Positions 26,844-35,411 of a stretch of 64,000 nucleotides of DNA are shown one piece after another. The translations under genes were made by a program, and so were the position numbers. This DNA is from an uncultured Persicobacter sp. Lineage in GTDB: Bacteria > Bacteroidota > Bacteroidia > Cytophagales > Cyclobacteriaceae. Each line of letters opens with the position of its first letter. Position 1 is the first letter of the stretch. The stretch is taken from assembly GCA_947498325.1 (NCBI GenBank), contig CANMKE010000003.1, positions 232,478 to 296,477 of the forward strand. The letters run 5' to 3'. The notes below the pieces were generated by a model, which worked only from the letters and a program-made list of their open reading frames with translations, made no database searches and was not told where the DNA came from.

Positions 26844-27947
26844 TTACTCCTCTTCGGAGATCTTCCCCTGATCGACCCTAAAAACCTTCACCTGCGCCAT
26901 ACCCGCAACCAGCGATTTGGTACGTTCGGGTCGGGCATCGGTAATGAAAATCTGTCCGAAACGCCCATCAGCCACCAACGACAGCAAGTGGTGCATCCGT
27001 TGATCGTCAAGCTTGTCAAAAATATCATCCAGCAACAAAATCGGCTTAAATCCCTTTTGCTCCTGCAACACATCAAACTGCGCCAGCTTCAAGGCGATAA
27101 CAAACGACTTCTGCTGCCCCTGGCTACCGAAACGCTTGACCGCATGCCCGTCAATGGAAAACTTCAAATCATCACGATGCACCCCAAGGGTCGTCCTGCC
27201 AAGTATCAGATCCTTTTGAACCGCCGAGCGAAAGCGGTCGCCAAACCCCTCAGTAAGCACCTCGGAGCGGTAATTTAACGCCACCGTTTCCCTTCCTCCT
27301 GAAAGTTCACGGTAATGCGCCTGAAACAAAGGCTCGAAATACGCCACAAAAACCTGCCGACGCTCCGCAATTGCCTGCCCTTTCTGCAACAACGCATGAT
27401 CGTAGGTTGCCAAAAGGTCTTCATCTATGCGCCCAACAGGCTGACACTGTCTCAAAAGTGCATTTCGCTGCTTGAGCAAGTTACTGTAATTCATCAACGC
27501 CTGAAGGTAATGCTGATCCAACTGGCAAATGATGGTGTCAAAAAAACGTCGCCGTTCCTCGCTCCCTTCACGGATCAAATCGGTATCATGCGGCGCCATC
27601 AGCACCACTGGAAAGCGCCCAATGTGGTCTGAAAGTCGATCATAAGCAACCTGATCGCATTTAAGCACCTTTTTTGCCCCCGCCTGCAAACCGCACAAAA
27701 CCTTATGCTTCCGCACCTCAAGATCAAAACTCCCCATAACGCTGAAAAAACCACTCTGGTGCTTAATGCTTTGCTGGTCATGTCCCGCAAAGGCGCTTTT
27801 TGCCAACGATAAATAATGAATAGCATCCAACATATTGGTCTTTCCGCTTCCATTTTCACCCACGAGGCAATTAATTTGCGGCGAACAGACCATATGTGCC
27901 TCCTCGTAATTTTTGAAATTGAGCAATTGGATATTTGAAAGAAACAT
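26844..27947 (-). CDS. recF: DNA replication and repair protein RecF
   Basis: SMC-like ATPase that helps load RecA at single-strand gaps with RecO and RecR. The 367-residue length is typical. The N-terminus MFLSNIQLLNFKNYEEA and Walker A GENGSGKTNMLDAIHYL are diagnostic; later motifs are LGVHRDDLKFSIDG, the ABC signature-like FGSQGQQKSFVIALKLAQ and Walker B ILLLDDIFDKLD. It is not next to dnaA, dnaN or gyrB here, unlike in many phyla; such dispersal is common in Bacteroidota. Confidence 0.96.
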   Translation of the reverse strand: MFLSNIQLLNFKNYEEAHMVCSPQINCLVGENGSGKTNMLDAIHYLSLAKSAFAGHDQQSIKHQSGFFSVMGSFDLEVRKHKVLCGLQAGAKKVLKCDQVAYDRLSDHIGRFPVVLMAPHDTDLIREGSEERRRFFDTIICQLDQHYLQALMNYSNLLKQRNALLRQCQPVGRIDEDLLATYDHALLQKGQAIAERRQVFVAYFEPLFQAHYRELSGGRETVALNYRSEVLTEGFGDRFRSAVQKDLILGRTTLGVHRDDLKFSIDGHAVKRFGSQGQQKSFVIALKLAQFDVLQEQKGFKPILLLDDIFDKLDDQRMHHLLSLVADGRFGQIFITDARPERTKSLVAGMAQVKVFRVDQGKISEEE

Positions 27948-27958
27948 AACTTAATGTG

Positions 27959-27987
27959 TTGAATACGGCGTATTTTTATTATTTTCG
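27959..27987 (+). promoter_or_regulatory. Candidate pdhA promoter
   Basis: TTG at 27959, an 18-bp spacer, then TATTTTCG (27980-27987), seven of eight matches to TAnnTTTG. The pdhA ATG is 75 bp downstream. Confidence 0.4.
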
Positions 27988-28061
27988 CCCACTACAAACC
28001 TATTAACTACAAATGTTTTCTGCAAATCAAGCTTAAGACAACAATAAACCATAAAACAAAT

Positions 28062-29090
28062 ATGTCAAACCAATCTGTAAAAGCGGGAGATAAAGCCACA
28101 GAAGGTCGTTTCTCCAAAGAGACTTACATGTGGTGGTATGAGAAAATGCTCTACATGAGACGTTTTGAGGAAATGAGTGGCCGAGTATATGGACAGCAAA
28201 AAATCGCAGGATTTTGCCACCTATACATCGGGCAGGAAGCTTGTGCGGCAGGTGCTGTTTCGGCACTAAAAGAAGGAGACAAATACATCACTGCATACCG
28301 TGACCACGCTCACCCGATTGCTCTGGGTTCTGACCCTAAGCGTATCATGGCGGAGATGTACGGTAAAGCTACTGGCCTTTCTAAAGGTAAAGGTGGCTCA
28401 ATGCACATTTTCGATGTAGAGAAAGGATTTTACGGAGGACATGGTATCGTTGGTGGACAAATTCCATTGGGTACTGGTTTGGCCTTCGCAGAAAAATATA
28501 AAGGTACAGACAACCTTTGTATCGCGTATATGGGGGATGGTGCGGCCCGTCAGGGTGCCGTTCACGAAGCATTCAACATGGCCATGACCGCCAAGTTGCC
28601 GATCATTTTTGTGATTGAGAACAACGGTTATGCGATGGGTACTTCGGTTCAGCGTACTTCCAACGTCGTTGAGCTATACAAATTGGGTGAGTCATACGAT
28701 ATGCCATCTCGTCCTGTGGACGGAATGAGTGTTGAGGAAGTTCACATTGCCGTAGAAGAGGCCGCTGAGCACATCCGTGCGGGCAAAGGACCTGTTTTGT
28801 TGGAAATGAGAACTTACCGTTACAAAGGCCACTCGATGTCTGATCCTGCAAAATATCGTACGAAAGAGGAGGTTGAAAGCTACAAGCAAAAAGACCCTGT
28901 ACAGCAGATCAAGGCGACACTTCTTGAGAAGGGCTATGCTACCGAAGAAGAATTGAAAGCTTTGGACAAAGAAATCAAAGAAGAAGTAAAAGAATGTGTT
29001 AAATTTGCGGAGGAGTCACCTTACCCTGACCCAAAAGAAATTTACACAGATGTGTATTCGCAAGAGGATTATCCTTTTGTTAGAGAATAA
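28062..29090 (+). CDS. pdhA: Pyruvate dehydrogenase E1 component, alpha subunit
   Basis: Thiamine-diphosphate-dependent alpha subunit of the alpha2beta2 E1, decarboxylating pyruvate and acetylating E2 lipoyl groups. The 342 residues start with a short non-conserved leader and LYMRRFEEMSGRVYGQQKIAG. The ThDP/Mg motif is GDGAARQGAVHEAFNMA ending in ENN; the phosphorylation-loop-like YRYKGHSMSDPAKYRTKEE is present. E1-beta and E2 genes do not follow; a TPR gene does. A branched-chain dehydrogenase alpha subunit is the main alternative, but the sequence is the PDH type. Confidence 0.93.
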   Translation: MSNQSVKAGDKATEGRFSKETYMWWYEKMLYMRRFEEMSGRVYGQQKIAGFCHLYIGQEACAAGAVSALKEGDKYITAYRDHAHPIALGSDPKRIMAEMYGKATGLSKGKGGSMHIFDVEKGFYGGHGIVGGQIPLGTGLAFAEKYKGTDNLCIAYMGDGAARQGAVHEAFNMAMTAKLPIIFVIENNGYAMGTSVQRTSNVVELYKLGESYDMPSRPVDGMSVEEVHIAVEEAAEHIRAGKGPVLLEMRTYRYKGHSMSDPAKYRTKEEVESYKQKDPVQQIKATLLEKGYATEEELKALDKEIKEEVKECVKFAEESPYPDPKEIYTDVYSQEDYPFVRE

Positions 29091-29157
29091 TCGGTGGGGG
29101 CTGCTATTTTAATATCCATAAATTTTGGTTATTATTGCACCCTAAAAATTTTTTCAA

Positions 29158-29871
29158 ATGGCAAATAATAAGAAAAAACAGGAAACTGAAAAGTACGCTG
29201 GTCAAGAGTTGTTAGAGAATCCAGAAGCTTTGGCTGACCGCCTGAGTAAATCAGAGCGATTTCTGGAAGAAAATAAAGTTCCATTCATCGGTGGTGCAAT
29301 TGCATTAATCGTTATTGTTGGTTTATTCTTCTTCTTTCAACACCATAACTCTCAAAAGGATTTAACTGCACAGGCAGAGATGTTCCAGGCTCAATATTAT
29401 TTTGAACAGGACAGCCTCAACCTCGCACTTAATGGTGACGGCAATAGCTATGGCTTTCTTAAAATTGCCGATGAGTATGGAAGCACAAAAGCCGGAAAAT
29501 TGGCGACATATTATACTGGTGTAATTTACTTGCGTCAGGGAAAATATGATGAAGCAATCAATGAGCTGAATGATTTCAACCCATCTGATTTGCTGATCCA
29601 AGCTCGTGCTTATGCATTGGTAGGTGATTGCTACATGCAAAAGAAAAATTTTGGGGAGGCATTATCGAACTACGAGAAAGCAGCCAACTACAACGAAAAC
29701 AAACATTTCTCACCAATGTACTTGTTGAAAGCGGCCGTTGCTGCTGAGCAAGCCAACAAATTGGAGTCGGCGAAAGCTAACCTTGAGAAAATCGTTAACG
29801 ATTACAGTGATGCTAACGAGTACCAGGAAGCACGCAAGCAATTAGCTCGTGTGAACGGTATGATCAAGTAA
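29158..29871 (+). CDS. Membrane-anchored tetratricopeptide repeat protein
   Basis: 237-residue protein with a lysine-rich N-terminus, one transmembrane helix (about 43-62, FIGGAIALIVIVGLFFFF) and a periplasmic TPR domain. Repeats are visible at GKLATYYTGVIYLRQGKYDEAINELNDF, RAYALVGDCYMQKKNFGEALSNYEKAA and PMYLLKAAVAAEQANKLESAKANLEKIV. The layout resembles YfgM-type ancillary SecYEG-associated proteins. It follows pdhA by 67 bp and may share its transcript, but no functional link is evident. Confidence 0.85.
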   Translation: MANNKKKQETEKYAGQELLENPEALADRLSKSERFLEENKVPFIGGAIALIVIVGLFFFFQHHNSQKDLTAQAEMFQAQYYFEQDSLNLALNGDGNSYGFLKIADEYGSTKAGKLATYYTGVIYLRQGKYDEAINELNDFNPSDLLIQARAYALVGDCYMQKKNFGEALSNYEKAANYNENKHFSPMYLLKAAVAAEQANKLESAKANLEKIVNDYSDANEYQEARKQLARVNGMIK

Positions 29872-29897
29872 TAAGCATCTTTTCAGATACTCCGAAG

Positions 29898-29929
29898 AAG
29901 GGCAAACTCATCAGGTTTGCCCTTTTTTT
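29898..29929 (+). terminator. Terminator after the TPR gene
   Basis: A 10-bp perfect stem (AAGGGCAAAC/GTTTGCCCTT), 7-nt loop and a T-run. Confidence 0.93.
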
Positions 29930-30022
29930 ATGCGCATTAACAGGGGAGCGGAAACAGATCAAAAAATAAATTGTATTTTTGATTAAGCACCCCTTCGGGG
30001 CGCGCAAATATAACATTGGGAA

Positions 30023-30061
30023 GCAAAAACAAACACAAGCATTGCTTTGCGCTGTTTTTGC
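30023..30061. other. Nested inverted repeat upstream of ribH
   Basis: GCAAAAACA/TGTTTTTGC (9 bp) encloses an inner AAGC-ATT-GCTT hairpin, about 90 bp before ribH. It lacks the conserved FMN-riboswitch core. The remainder of 29930-30149 is AT-rich with no other structure that I can support. Confidence 0.45.
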
Positions 30062-30149
30062 AACATTTTGTTATGATCGATTTACATAATAATTGCAAAT
30101 CGATGAAAATTGATATTAAATATTCATATACCTTTAGAGTGTAATACCC

Positions 30150-30626
30150 ATGGCAACTGCTTTAAAAAATTTGAGTGAGTATTCAGATAAAAATTTATCT
30201 GATGTAAGTGGAAAAACTTTCGCTATTGTCGTTTCCGAATGGAACGAAGAAGTAACCGAAGCTTTGTACAATGGCGCCAAAGAAACCCTGTTAATCAACG
30301 GTGTTTCCGAAGCGAAAATCATCCGTAAAAATGTTCCTGGAAGCTACGAGCTTTCCCTTGGAGCACAATGGATGGCCCAACGCCCAGATGTGGATGCAGT
30401 CATTTGCCTTGGCTGTGTTATTCAGGGAGAAACCCGCCATTTCGATTTCATTAATCAGGCAGTGGCAATTGGTGTTACAGAAGTAAGCTTAAAATACAAT
30501 AAACCCGTTATTTTCGGTGTTCTGACGCCCGACACACAAGAGCAGGCATTGGACAGAGCAGGAGGAAAGCACGGCAATAAAGGCGACGAGGCAGCAATCA
30601 CAGCAATTAAAATGTTGGGATTCTAA
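30150..30626 (+). CDS. ribH: 6,7-dimethyl-8-ribityllumazine synthase
   Basis: Condenses 5-amino-6-ribitylamino-uracil with 3,4-dihydroxy-2-butanone-4-phosphate, supplying the substrate of RibE encoded at 10745. The 158 residues show the family motifs VVSEWNEEVTEALYNGA, VPGSYELSLGAQW, CLGCVIQGETRHFDFI with the catalytic His, and FGVLTPDTQEQALDRAGGKHGNKGDEA. ATG 30150 gives the expected N-terminus. It stands alone; the next gene, lysC, is 86 bp away. Confidence 0.97.
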   Translation: MATALKNLSEYSDKNLSDVSGKTFAIVVSEWNEEVTEALYNGAKETLLINGVSEAKIIRKNVPGSYELSLGAQWMAQRPDVDAVICLGCVIQGETRHFDFINQAVAIGVTEVSLKYNKPVIFGVLTPDTQEQALDRAGGKHGNKGDEAAITAIKMLGF

Positions 30627-30712
30627 ATACAGCAAAAGGTAGTGCGTAAGCACTGCCTTCTTTCCAGATTTCTGCCGGTCGGATGGTTTAAAAAATTAGA
30701 ACAACAGAATTC

Positions 30713-32029
30713 ATGCAGATTTTTAAATTTGGAGGAACTTCCGTCGGAAGACCGGAACGCATGCACCAAGTGGCAGAACTTGTACAGTCGGGTCAGGAAC
30801 GTAAAATTGTCGTACTCTCGGCACTTTCAGGCACCACCAACTCCCTCGTTGCAATTGGCAATGCTTTGTTTGCCAAAGACAACGCCCTTGCACGCACCCT
30901 AATAGAGGAGCTTTTCGAGCACTACCTTGACTTTTATACCGAGCTGGTAGAAAGTACCGAAGCACAGGCCAAGGCACTGAAAATCATCGAGACCCACTTT
31001 TCTTTCATCAGATCCCTGCCTGGTCACTTTTTCAACAATCGCTTGAATAAAGAATTATTGGCGCAAGGCGAACTGATGTCCACAAAGCTGTTCACCACCT
31101 ATCTTCATGAGCAAGGCGTGAAAGCCCAGTTGCTTCCTGCACTTGATTTTATGCTGATCAATGATGAGCAGGAGCCAGACATTGCTTTCTCTTCGGCAAA
31201 ACTCACCGAACTACTTTCTACTTACGAAGACACCAAGCTCTTCATTACCCAAGGCTATATTTGCCGGGATCATGAAGGGGAAGTCAGCAACCTCAGCCGT
31301 GGTGGCTCAGACTATACCGCTACCCTTATCGGTGCGGCAGTTAAAGCAGAAGAGGTTCAGATTTGGACCGATATCGACGGCCTGCATAACAACGACCCCC
31401 GAGTAGTAGAGAACACCTTTCCGATTCCCGAATTAAGCTTTGATGAAGCCTCTGAGCTCGCTTATTTCGGTGCAAAAATCCTGCACCCTACCTCCATTAT
31501 TCCGTCACAGCGATTCAATATTCCTGTCCGACTGAAAAACACCATGGAGCCACAAGCGGCAGGAACACTGATCAATGCAAAATTTACCGCTACTGGCGCT
31601 GTAAAGGCCGTAGCAGCAAAAGATGGCATCACGGCCATCAAAATACGCTCCAACAGAATGGTGCTCGCTTATGGTTTCCTTCGTCGGATTTTCGAGGTTT
31701 TTGAAAAACACAAAACACCAATCGACATGATTACCACCTCTGAAGTGGCCGTGTCGCTGACCATCGAAAACACCGATAAACTCGAGGAAATCACCAAAGA
31801 GCTTTCCCTGTTCGGGCAAGTACAGGTCGATACCGACCAATCCATCATTTGTGTTGTGGGTGATTTCGGTGAGGAAAAAGTAGGGATTGCCACTAAAGTA
31901 CTCGACGCATTGGTCGATACACCAATTCGGATGATCTCCTATGGAGGAAGCGACTACAACATCTCTTTGCTCGTTAATTCCAACCATAAAACAGACACCC
32001 TGGTCAAACTGAATAATTTCCTTTTCTAA
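30713..32029 (+). CDS. lysC: Aspartate kinase (monofunctional)
   Basis: Phosphorylates L-aspartate in the first step to lysine, threonine and methionine. The 438-residue protein has the kinase motif FKFGGTSVG at residues 3-11, the loop SRGGSDYTATLIGAAVKA and WTDIDGLHNNDPR, and two C-terminal ACT domains (about 305-438; MITTSEVAVSLTIENTDK, MISYGGSDYNISLLV) that usually sense end products. It is not fused to homoserine dehydrogenase. Its product feeds the metX/metY branch found at 47.9-50.3 kb. Confidence 0.95.
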   Translation: MQIFKFGGTSVGRPERMHQVAELVQSGQERKIVVLSALSGTTNSLVAIGNALFAKDNALARTLIEELFEHYLDFYTELVESTEAQAKALKIIETHFSFIRSLPGHFFNNRLNKELLAQGELMSTKLFTTYLHEQGVKAQLLPALDFMLINDEQEPDIAFSSAKLTELLSTYEDTKLFITQGYICRDHEGEVSNLSRGGSDYTATLIGAAVKAEEVQIWTDIDGLHNNDPRVVENTFPIPELSFDEASELAYFGAKILHPTSIIPSQRFNIPVRLKNTMEPQAAGTLINAKFTATGAVKAVAAKDGITAIKIRSNRMVLAYGFLRRIFEVFEKHKTPIDMITTSEVAVSLTIENTDKLEEITKELSLFGQVQVDTDQSIICVVGDFGEEKVGIATKVLDALVDTPIRMISYGGSDYNISLLVNSNHKTDTLVKLNNFLF

Positions 32030-32031
32030 GC

Positions 32032-32055
32032 GTGAGTTTAAAATTTTAAACTCAC
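32032..32055. repeat. Perfect 24-bp palindrome after lysC
   Basis: GTGAGTTTAAAA is followed directly by its exact complement TTTTAAACTCAC. It could form an RNA hairpin ending lysC mRNA (though with no T-run) or bind a dimeric protein. Confidence 0.8.
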
Positions 32056-32215
32056 AATGAAAGCTTGGCGCATGGCTGAAGTGATGATGGATTGTTTTGA
32101 GGAAATAGCATCGCTGTTATTGAATCGAAATTTAAAATCAATTTCAATCATCTGAATCTCCAGTAAGATGCCCATTTTTCAATTCGCCCAAAAGGAACTT
32201 TAAAAATACAACGCC

Positions 32216-32245
32216 ACAAAGCCACCTCTCCCAAGGTGGCTTTGT
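32216..32245 (+). terminator. GC-rich hairpin between lysC and feoA
   Basis: A 12-bp perfect stem (ACAAAGCCACCT/AGGTGGCTTTGT) with a 6-nt loop. Only a short run of T follows (CATTTATC), so it is a probable but atypical terminator of the lysC transcript. Confidence 0.6.
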
Positions 32246-32392
32246 CATTTATCAACACCACATTGATCATATATTGATCAAACAAAACGGGATTGTTGTC
32301 ATTTTTCCCTCATTCAATGCGCTTTAGGCTAAAAGTAGCATGATTTTTTATATACGTAATTATCGAATATAAGCGGAATGTGTTAAATTGCG

Positions 32393-32409
32393 TTTAGAAC
32401 AAGTCTAAA
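32393..32409 (+). promoter_or_regulatory. Candidate metalloregulator operator before feoAB
   Basis: TTTAGAACAAGTCTAAA is a 6-bp perfect dyad (TTTAGA-N5-TCTAAA) 20 bp upstream of the feoA ATG. Its TTAG/CTAA core resembles sites bound by DtxR/MntR/IdeR-type iron or manganese repressors. Its position at the likely promoter start suggests iron-dependent repression. The regulator is not in the window. Confidence 0.5.
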
Positions 32410-32428
32410 TTAGTCCATAAATCCAATC

Positions 32429-32656
32429 ATGAATATTGCCGATTTAAAGCTGGGTCAGAAAGCCGTCGTTACAGGATTTTCAGACGAAGAACTCTCATTA
32501 CGATTATTAGATATGGGATGCCTTCCAGGAGAAGAAGTAACGCTATGTTGTAAGGCACCTTTGGGTGACCCGATCGCAATTGATGTCGCTGGCTCAAGAG
32601 TTTCCTTGCGAATCCGTGAAGCCTCCACTGTGATGATTGAAAAAATAAATAATTAA
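32429..32656 (+). CDS. feoA: FeoA family ferrous iron transport protein A
   Basis: 75-residue SH3-like FeoA protein, a small cytoplasmic partner needed by the ferrous iron transporter FeoB. It reads ADLKLGQKAVVTGF, then LRLLDMGCLPGEEVTL and IAIDVAGSRVSLRIREA, matching the single FeoA domain. Its stop codon directly abuts the GTG start of feoB, so the two are translationally coupled. The TTTAGA/TCTAAA dyad lies just upstream. Confidence 0.95.
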   Translation: MNIADLKLGQKAVVTGFSDEELSLRLLDMGCLPGEEVTLCCKAPLGDPIAIDVAGSRVSLRIREASTVMIEKINN

Positions 32657-34777
32657 GTGCCAGACAACACTCTAAAGGTTGCCCTTATCGGTAACCCAAA
32701 CGCTGGAAAAACCTCCCTTTTCAATCATCTTACAGGGCTGAATCAAAAGGTAGGGAATTTCCCAGGAGTTACTGTTGACAAAAAAACAGGACTCTGCACA
32801 AAAATCAAGTCCCGCAAAGTTCAAATTATCGACTTTCCTGGCACGTACAGTATTTATCCAAGATCCTTGGATGAACAGGTATTTTTTACTGAAGTCAGTA
32901 ATACCGAAAGCGAAAGCTATCCTGACGTTGCCATCGTGGTTATTGATGCCGCACACCTCAAACGTAATTTATTACTCTTCACCCAAATTAAAGATATTGG
33001 CCTGCCGATCGTCATTGGCATGACCATGCTCGATGTACTGAAAGACAAGCAGGAAAATATTGACCTCGATGAACTTTCAAAGTCTTTGGGCGCTCCCATA
33101 TTCCCGATCAATGGGCGAAATGGCGAAGGGGTAAATGCCCTGACGGATTTTATCTCGACTTACGAATATGCCGAGCCGGAACCCTTCCTGCCAATGGAAG
33201 AGTATATTCACGACGAACTCTTCCACCGCCTGGAGGCTGCATTTCCTGATCAACGCCCCTATCGCATTTATCAGATGATGCAACAAACCGATACCTACAC
33301 TGGTATTGGCCCCGAAGACCGGGAAATTGTGGAAGAAATTAAGCAAAACTCCCATTTCAATGGACCAAAGCTACAAGCCAAGGAAACCATTGCTCGCTAC
33401 AAGTTGCTCGATGCCATTCTGAAAAAAGTGGAAAAAGGCGGCCGGAAATTTACGGAAGACAAAAGCTTTTCCTCCACTTTGGATAAATTCCTGGTACACC
33501 CCATCTTTGGCTATGCCTTCTTCGTCGCCATCCTGTTCTTCATGTTTCAGGCTATCTACTCCTGGGCGAGTATCCCGATGGACTATATCGATGCCATGTT
33601 TGGCGCTTTGGGCGAATGGGCACACCACACCATACCGGCAGGGCCACTAAACTCCCTGATCAGCGACGGTATCATTCCGGGTATTGGAGGGATCGTGATT
33701 TTTGTCCCTCAGATCGCCATCCTGTTTGCCTTCATTGCCATGCTTGAGGAAACGGGCTATATGGCCAGGGTAGTATTCCTTACCGACCGTATTATGCGAG
33801 TATTTGGGCTGAATGGAAAAAGTATTGTACCGCTGATTTCTGGTGTCGCCTGTGCGATTCCAGCCATTATGGCTGCCAGAAATATCGAAAACTGGAAAGA
33901 AAGGTTAATTACCATATTGATCTCCCCACTGATGAGTTGCTCGGCACGCTTGCCGGTTTATGCAATTCTGATAGCCCTCGTTATCCCCGACCGGGAAATA
34001 CTGGGCTTCATGAACCTTCAGGGCTTAGTATTGATGGCGCTGTATATGGGAGGGTTTATTTTGGCACTGATCGTTGCTTTGATCATGAACCAGCTGATAA
34101 AATCACCTCAGCGACCGTTCCTGATCATGGAATTGCCTTCCTTCCGTATGCCGAGATGGAAGAATGTCAGTCTGACGATCTTCGAGAAATCGAAAACTTT
34201 CATCTTCTCCGCAGGTAAAATTATCTTCGTAATTTCTATTGTATTGTGGGCACTGGCCAGCTATGGCCCCAGCAACGAGATGGATCAGGCGGAGGCCCTG
34301 GTATCACAAAACCACCCTGGTCTGAACCAGGATCAACATGAAAACATGGTGGCTTCTTATCGCTTGGAGCACTCCTATGCTGGGCATTTGGGTAAAGTAA
34401 TTGAGCCGGTCATCGCTCCATTGGGTTATGACTGGAAAATCGGAATTGCACTGATCACCTCCTTTGCTGCAAGGGAAGTGTTTGTAGGCTCTATCTCGAC
34501 AATTTACAGCGTGGGCTCTAATGATTCTGGCGACAATCCGCAGTCGATTAAAGACCGGCTGGCTTCGGAAATTAACCCTAAAACGGGCTTACCCGTCTTC
34601 ACCCTTGCAAGTGGTTTATCTTTGCTGATTTATTATGCCATTGCCATGCAGTGTATGAGTACGCTTGCCATTGTCAAGCGGGAAACCAACTCCTGGAAAT
34701 GGCCTATGATTCAACTTTGCTACCTCACGGGAATGGCTTATGTTTTTTCCCTGATCGTCTATCAGGTATTGTCATAA
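32657..34777 (+). CDS. feoB: Ferrous iron transport protein B
   Basis: 706-residue inner-membrane Fe(II) transporter with an N-terminal G-protein domain: G1 GNPNAGKTSLFN (about 12-23), G3 DFPGTYS and G4-like MTMLDVLKD. A FeoB-associated helical segment (about 170-260) precedes a polytopic core with two Gate domains, each marked by EETGYMARVVFLTDRIM, VPLISGVACAIPAIMAARNI and FAAREVFVGSISTIYSV. The GTG start immediately follows the feoA stop. A terminator follows. Length and motif order are normal, with no FeoA fusion and no FeoC. Confidence 0.97.
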   Translation: MPDNTLKVALIGNPNAGKTSLFNHLTGLNQKVGNFPGVTVDKKTGLCTKIKSRKVQIIDFPGTYSIYPRSLDEQVFFTEVSNTESESYPDVAIVVIDAAHLKRNLLLFTQIKDIGLPIVIGMTMLDVLKDKQENIDLDELSKSLGAPIFPINGRNGEGVNALTDFISTYEYAEPEPFLPMEEYIHDELFHRLEAAFPDQRPYRIYQMMQQTDTYTGIGPEDREIVEEIKQNSHFNGPKLQAKETIARYKLLDAILKKVEKGGRKFTEDKSFSSTLDKFLVHPIFGYAFFVAILFFMFQAIYSWASIPMDYIDAMFGALGEWAHHTIPAGPLNSLISDGIIPGIGGIVIFVPQIAILFAFIAMLEETGYMARVVFLTDRIMRVFGLNGKSIVPLISGVACAIPAIMAARNIENWKERLITILISPLMSCSARLPVYAILIALVIPDREILGFMNLQGLVLMALYMGGFILALIVALIMNQLIKSPQRPFLIMELPSFRMPRWKNVSLTIFEKSKTFIFSAGKIIFVISIVLWALASYGPSNEMDQAEALVSQNHPGLNQDQHENMVASYRLEHSYAGHLGKVIEPVIAPLGYDWKIGIALITSFAAREVFVGSISTIYSVGSNDSGDNPQSIKDRLASEINPKTGLPVFTLASGLSLLIYYAIAMQCMSTLAIVKRETNSWKWPMIQLCYLTGMAYVFSLIVYQVLS

Positions 34778-34799
34778 GGGTTGAAAAGTAATTATAAAG

Positions 34800-34831
34800 A
34801 AAGGCTATCACTTAACGGTGATAGCCTTTTT
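34800..34831 (+). terminator. Terminator after feoB
   Basis: A 12-bp perfect stem (AAAGGCTATCAC/GTGATAGCCTTT), 6-nt loop, then a T-run. Confidence 0.93.
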
Positions 34832-34859
34832 GTTTTGTGAACCAACTGCATTTTACCCC

Positions 34860-35285
34860 TCAGACAACCGCCAGATCAATGGCTTCCTGTTCATGTCGTG
34901 CCTGCTGAATTTCATGCAATTTAATGGCGTTATGAATCCCCAAACACGGAATGTAAACTTCGCTGGCCATAAATGTAGCCGCCTGAAGTAACTGGCTTCT
35001 CATTTGCTCCAATGGCTGAAGCGCCTTCTCGATCTGGTCAATCAGTTCCACTTTAGCTGCTATTTCAGAAACATCCACCTGCTGCGGGATAATCTCCTCA
35101 TGCTCGATGGCTTTTTGTAAAGACTCACGGACAAAAGAAACAGTGCCTTCCGACTTTTTGGGCAAAGAACACCGCTGGTTTTTCCGCAGGAGGCTGTTCA
35201 GTAAATTAATATTATCCTGAATCGGCTGAAGGGCCTCAAAAAGCTGTTGACTTGAATTTTCGGTAATGGGGGATTGGGGGCTCAT
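34860..35285 (-). CDS. Hypothetical helical protein (141 aa)
   Basis: 141-residue soluble protein that I do not recognise. It is nearly all helical, with heptad-like regions at SQQLFEALQPIQDNINLLNSLL and VELIDQIEKALQPLEQMRSQLL, and a basic central segment (RKNQRCSLPKKSEG). No signal peptide or membrane segment is present. The single-gene unit lies on the minus strand between feoB and the EamA transporter. Codon use looks like its neighbours. A small coiled-coil partner protein is all that can be suggested. Confidence 0.6.
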   Translation of the reverse strand: MSPQSPITENSSQQLFEALQPIQDNINLLNSLLRKNQRCSLPKKSEGTVSFVRESLQKAIEHEEIIPQQVDVSEIAAKVELIDQIEKALQPLEQMRSQLLQAATFMASEVYIPCLGIHNAIKLHEIQQARHEQEAIDLAVV

Positions 35286-35411
35286 AAAAATAGTGATTTT
35301 GGGTTACAGAAAGAGGCTGTAATACAGCGTTTTGTAAGGTAACAAAATATATCAAAATCACTGAATGACAATAGGTTACACCAACGTAATATTTGCGGCA
35401 AAAATCATCAT

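Larger units (their letters stand above)
32030..32428. other. 399-bp intergenic region between lysC and feoA
   Basis: Contains an exact 24-bp palindrome 3 bp after the lysC stop (32032-32055), a 32-codon ORF (32057-32155) without supporting signals, a GC-rich hairpin (32216-32245) and the TTTAGA/TCTAAA dyad before feoA (32393-32409). I see no further gene. Confidence 0.7.

Noticed and set aside
29985..30005. CCCCTTCGGGG upstream of ribH as the start of an FMN riboswitch
   Set aside because: The conserved RFN core (GGGCAGGGTGAAATTCCC type) and the CCGACCGGCGGT segment are absent, so only a short chance hairpin remains.
32057..32155. 32-codon ORF after the lysC palindrome as a gene
   Set aside because: Codon content and context give no support; it is listed only as part of the palindrome finding.
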